Source of the DNA: Brassica napus
Lineage: Eukaryota; Streptophyta; Magnoliopsida; Brassicales; Brassicaceae
Length of the DNA: 64,000 bases
Direction: 5' to 3'
NCBI RefSeq assembly: GCF_020379485.1
Contig: NC_063452.1
Coordinates: forward strand, 27,224,770-27,288,769
This document shows positions 62,222 to 64,000 of this stretch, piece after piece (position 1 is the first letter of the stretch; each line of letters opens with the position of its first letter). The notes beneath the pieces are model-generated. The model ran no database searches, was not told where the DNA came from, and worked only from the letters and a program-made list of their open reading frames with translations. Position numbers and translations under genes: made by a program.

Positions 62222-62412
62222 TGTTCAGAAGAAGAGTGAGACTTCAGAGGAAAATCAGAAGAAGAAGAAAAGCAAGATCAGGGAGGGAAATCAGAAGAAT
62301 AAGAGTGAGACTATATAGGGAAATCAGAAGAAGAAGAAGAAGAAGAGCAAGACCAGGGAAGGAAATTAGAAGAAGAAGAGCAAGACCAGGAACAGAAATC
62401 AGAAGATGAAGG
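62222..62412 (+). repeat. GAAATCAGAAGAAGAAG minisatellite
   Basis: Degenerate units such as AAATCAGAAGAAGAAGAAAA and GAGCAAGACCAGGGAAGGAA are repeated five to six times just after the BRX-like fragment. One frame gives Lys/Glu-rich peptide with stops, another Arg-rich peptide. Probably a tandem expansion, not coding. Confidence 0.75.
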
Positions 62413-62414
62413 GA

Positions 62415-64000
62415 GTAGAAATCTCTTTCTGAGGAGAAGACATGCTCTTCATGATATTAATAACTTGTGTGCAATGCAACCCTTCTTTTCTTTTGTCTAG
62501 ATATTAAATGTGGTATGCTGTTTTTGTGTGGATGTTTAGCAGCAACTCAAGACAGATCAAAATCTACATTCCAGCAATTTGTTCACAGCTATTCCTATAG
62601 TGGATCAAAATCCAATCTTATATACGCATCGAATATTCTTGAGGTTTTTCAATAGTGTTGAAGTCCATCAGCTCTACCCATTGTACCTCGGTAATTCCTC
62701 TTTTCTACGATGCTTCTCTCCTGAATAATAAAACCCATCATCAGTCTCAATCTAGCTAACACCTGCTTCTTTCTTTAACCACAACTAAATTGCAATATTT
62801 TAATTTTTAATTTTAACCACAATGCATTTTTTACTTTGTAATAATTATTTTGATCACCAACCCATTCTGAGAAAACAACAATATTATACAGATACGAGTA
62901 TGACATTATTCAAACTAATTATATTATATATATATATATATATAATGCAAAAACATCAACTTAGATGGAGAGGAACAAAAGAAATCAAAAGATAAATGTA
63001 CTAATATCCTAAAAAGTTATAAATTTAATGGGTTTCAAGTCAAAAGAAACATTAACAAATTTTTTTTTTAAAAAGACTGTTAATTTAAAATTTATTTTAC
63101 GTAAACTTAAATAAATGTGGTAATAAATATAATCTTTCAGTCAAAAAATAAATATATTCATATTAAACTAATTTTAAATCATTTTAATATGTTTGTTTAT
63201 CGGGTGATATATAATTTACAATAATAAAATAACAAATTTTGAATAGTGAAATTTCAAGATAAAGAATATATATATATATATATCTTAACTAATAATTTAG
63301 TTAACTTTTTATTAATCTTACTAATATCCTATATAAAATTTGAATAAAAACAAGAAATTATTTCAAATAGTTTTAAATTTGCATTTATTTTTATAAGTCT
63401 ATAACCAGTTCCAGTTTATATCATATTGTTTATTTATAGAATACATATAAAAATTAAACTAAATTAATATTATAAAAAAAAAATCAGGCGTAGTCCGGAA
63501 AATCCCCTAGTTAAAACTAATAACAACGAATGAATGTCAAAGAGACACGTTAGTTTAAAGTCTCTGAACTCATGGCACAAGCCTCTTCTCCTAAAGACGT
63601 CTCTCGTATTTTTCCACTCTCTCTTATGTTATTTATTTTTTATTATTATTTTTGAAGAGAAAGACTCCCTAAAAAGTGTTTCACTGCGGGTGCTCTAAAG
63701 TCTCTCCATGGGAAATCAAGCATTTAATGCCTTCATCAAACATTTTCAAGTCAGCTTTTCAAAAACACAAAAGCCAATGTGAAATAAATGAATTTGTTAA
63801 GACAATATTTTTTTAATAAGTTATGTTTCTTTTTTGATTAATTATCATCATATTTCGATATAAGTTCAAATATGATGATTCATATGTTGACTCAAAGCCA
63901 AGAAATTGGAGAATCAAGCATAAAATCTTCGAAGAGTCTACCTCAGCTTAGTTATCATAATGAAGCTAATGATTCAAAATTTTCATCTGGCTTGCTAGTG
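62415..64000. other. A/T-rich intergenic DNA
   Basis: Contains (TA)n runs (62930-62944, 63268-63282) and, at 63485-63740, a segment with TTTAAAGTCTCTGAACTCAT and CTCTAAAGTCTCTCCATGG that may be a MITE remnant. No gene is recognised. Confidence 0.45.

Noticed and set aside
62197..62409. Arg-rich ORF (RRRRKARSGREIRR type)
   Set aside because: It is one reading of a GAAGAAG minisatellite; the other frames are equally open or closed by chance.

Overview
This is nuclear DNA of a flowering plant, almost certainly a Brassicaceae (Brassica/Raphanus/Arabidopsis relatives). The evidence is AT-rich intergenic DNA, intron-containing genes, cysteine-rich receptor kinases (CRKs), an auxin response factor relic, Emigrant- and Stowaway-type MITEs, Helitron 3' hairpins, and a Mutator-like element (MULE) carrying DUF1985 + Agenet + Ulp1-like domains. 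Most of the window is transposon-derived. All functional calls were made by reading the sequence, without database searches.

Layout. 1-3.6 kb: nested MITEs, a small Cys-rich peptide relic and a Helitron-like unit. 3.59-18.04 kb: an Emigrant (pogo-type) MITE split by a 14.2-kb MULE at 3654-17901. The MULE holds a plus-strand DUF1985/Agenet/Ulp1-like gene, two three-member arrays of tRNA-like sequences around a small coiled-coil ORF, and a minus-strand MURA-type transposase. 18-25 kb: foldback repeats made of telomere-like CCCTAAA units, and a Helitron. 25.2-28.4 and 36.6-39.3 kb: two minus-strand CRK genes. The second looks intact; the first has an apparent frameshift in its transmembrane exon. 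Between them lie another foldback repeat, an RNase H-like relic, a 4.2-kb non-autonomous Pack-MULE of the same family (31640-35857) and a small CRK relic. 41.7-45.7 kb: a young non-autonomous Copia retrotransposon with intact LTRs but no integrase, RT or RNase H. 46.8-50.7 kb: a CACTA-like element, a minisatellite and a GGATATCC-rich inverted repeat. 50.8-57.8 kb: a decayed Gypsy element with gag and protease plus two tandem antisense coiled-coil ORFs. 58-60.4 kb: an ARF pseudogene interrupted by a Helitron. 61.5-62.1 kb: a BRX-like fragment followed by a Lys/Glu-codon minisatellite.

Most interesting. The two MULEs share about 30 copies of a roughly 20-bp palindromic motif (consensus TTCAGGATRGCTWTCCTGAA) confined, by eye, to their non-coding DNA: leader, introns, intergenic spacers and tandem repeats. 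The autonomous copy also encodes a DUF1985/Ulp1-type protein. Those domains characterise VANC anti-silencing proteins of VANDAL MULEs, which recognise short dispersed motifs. I infer that this is a related anti-silencing system with its own palindromic target, partly amplified by tandem exon-intron duplication. The tRNA-like arrays inside the same element, and the two host-gene captures (ARM-repeat and methionine aminopeptidase 2) in the small copy, are further notable points.
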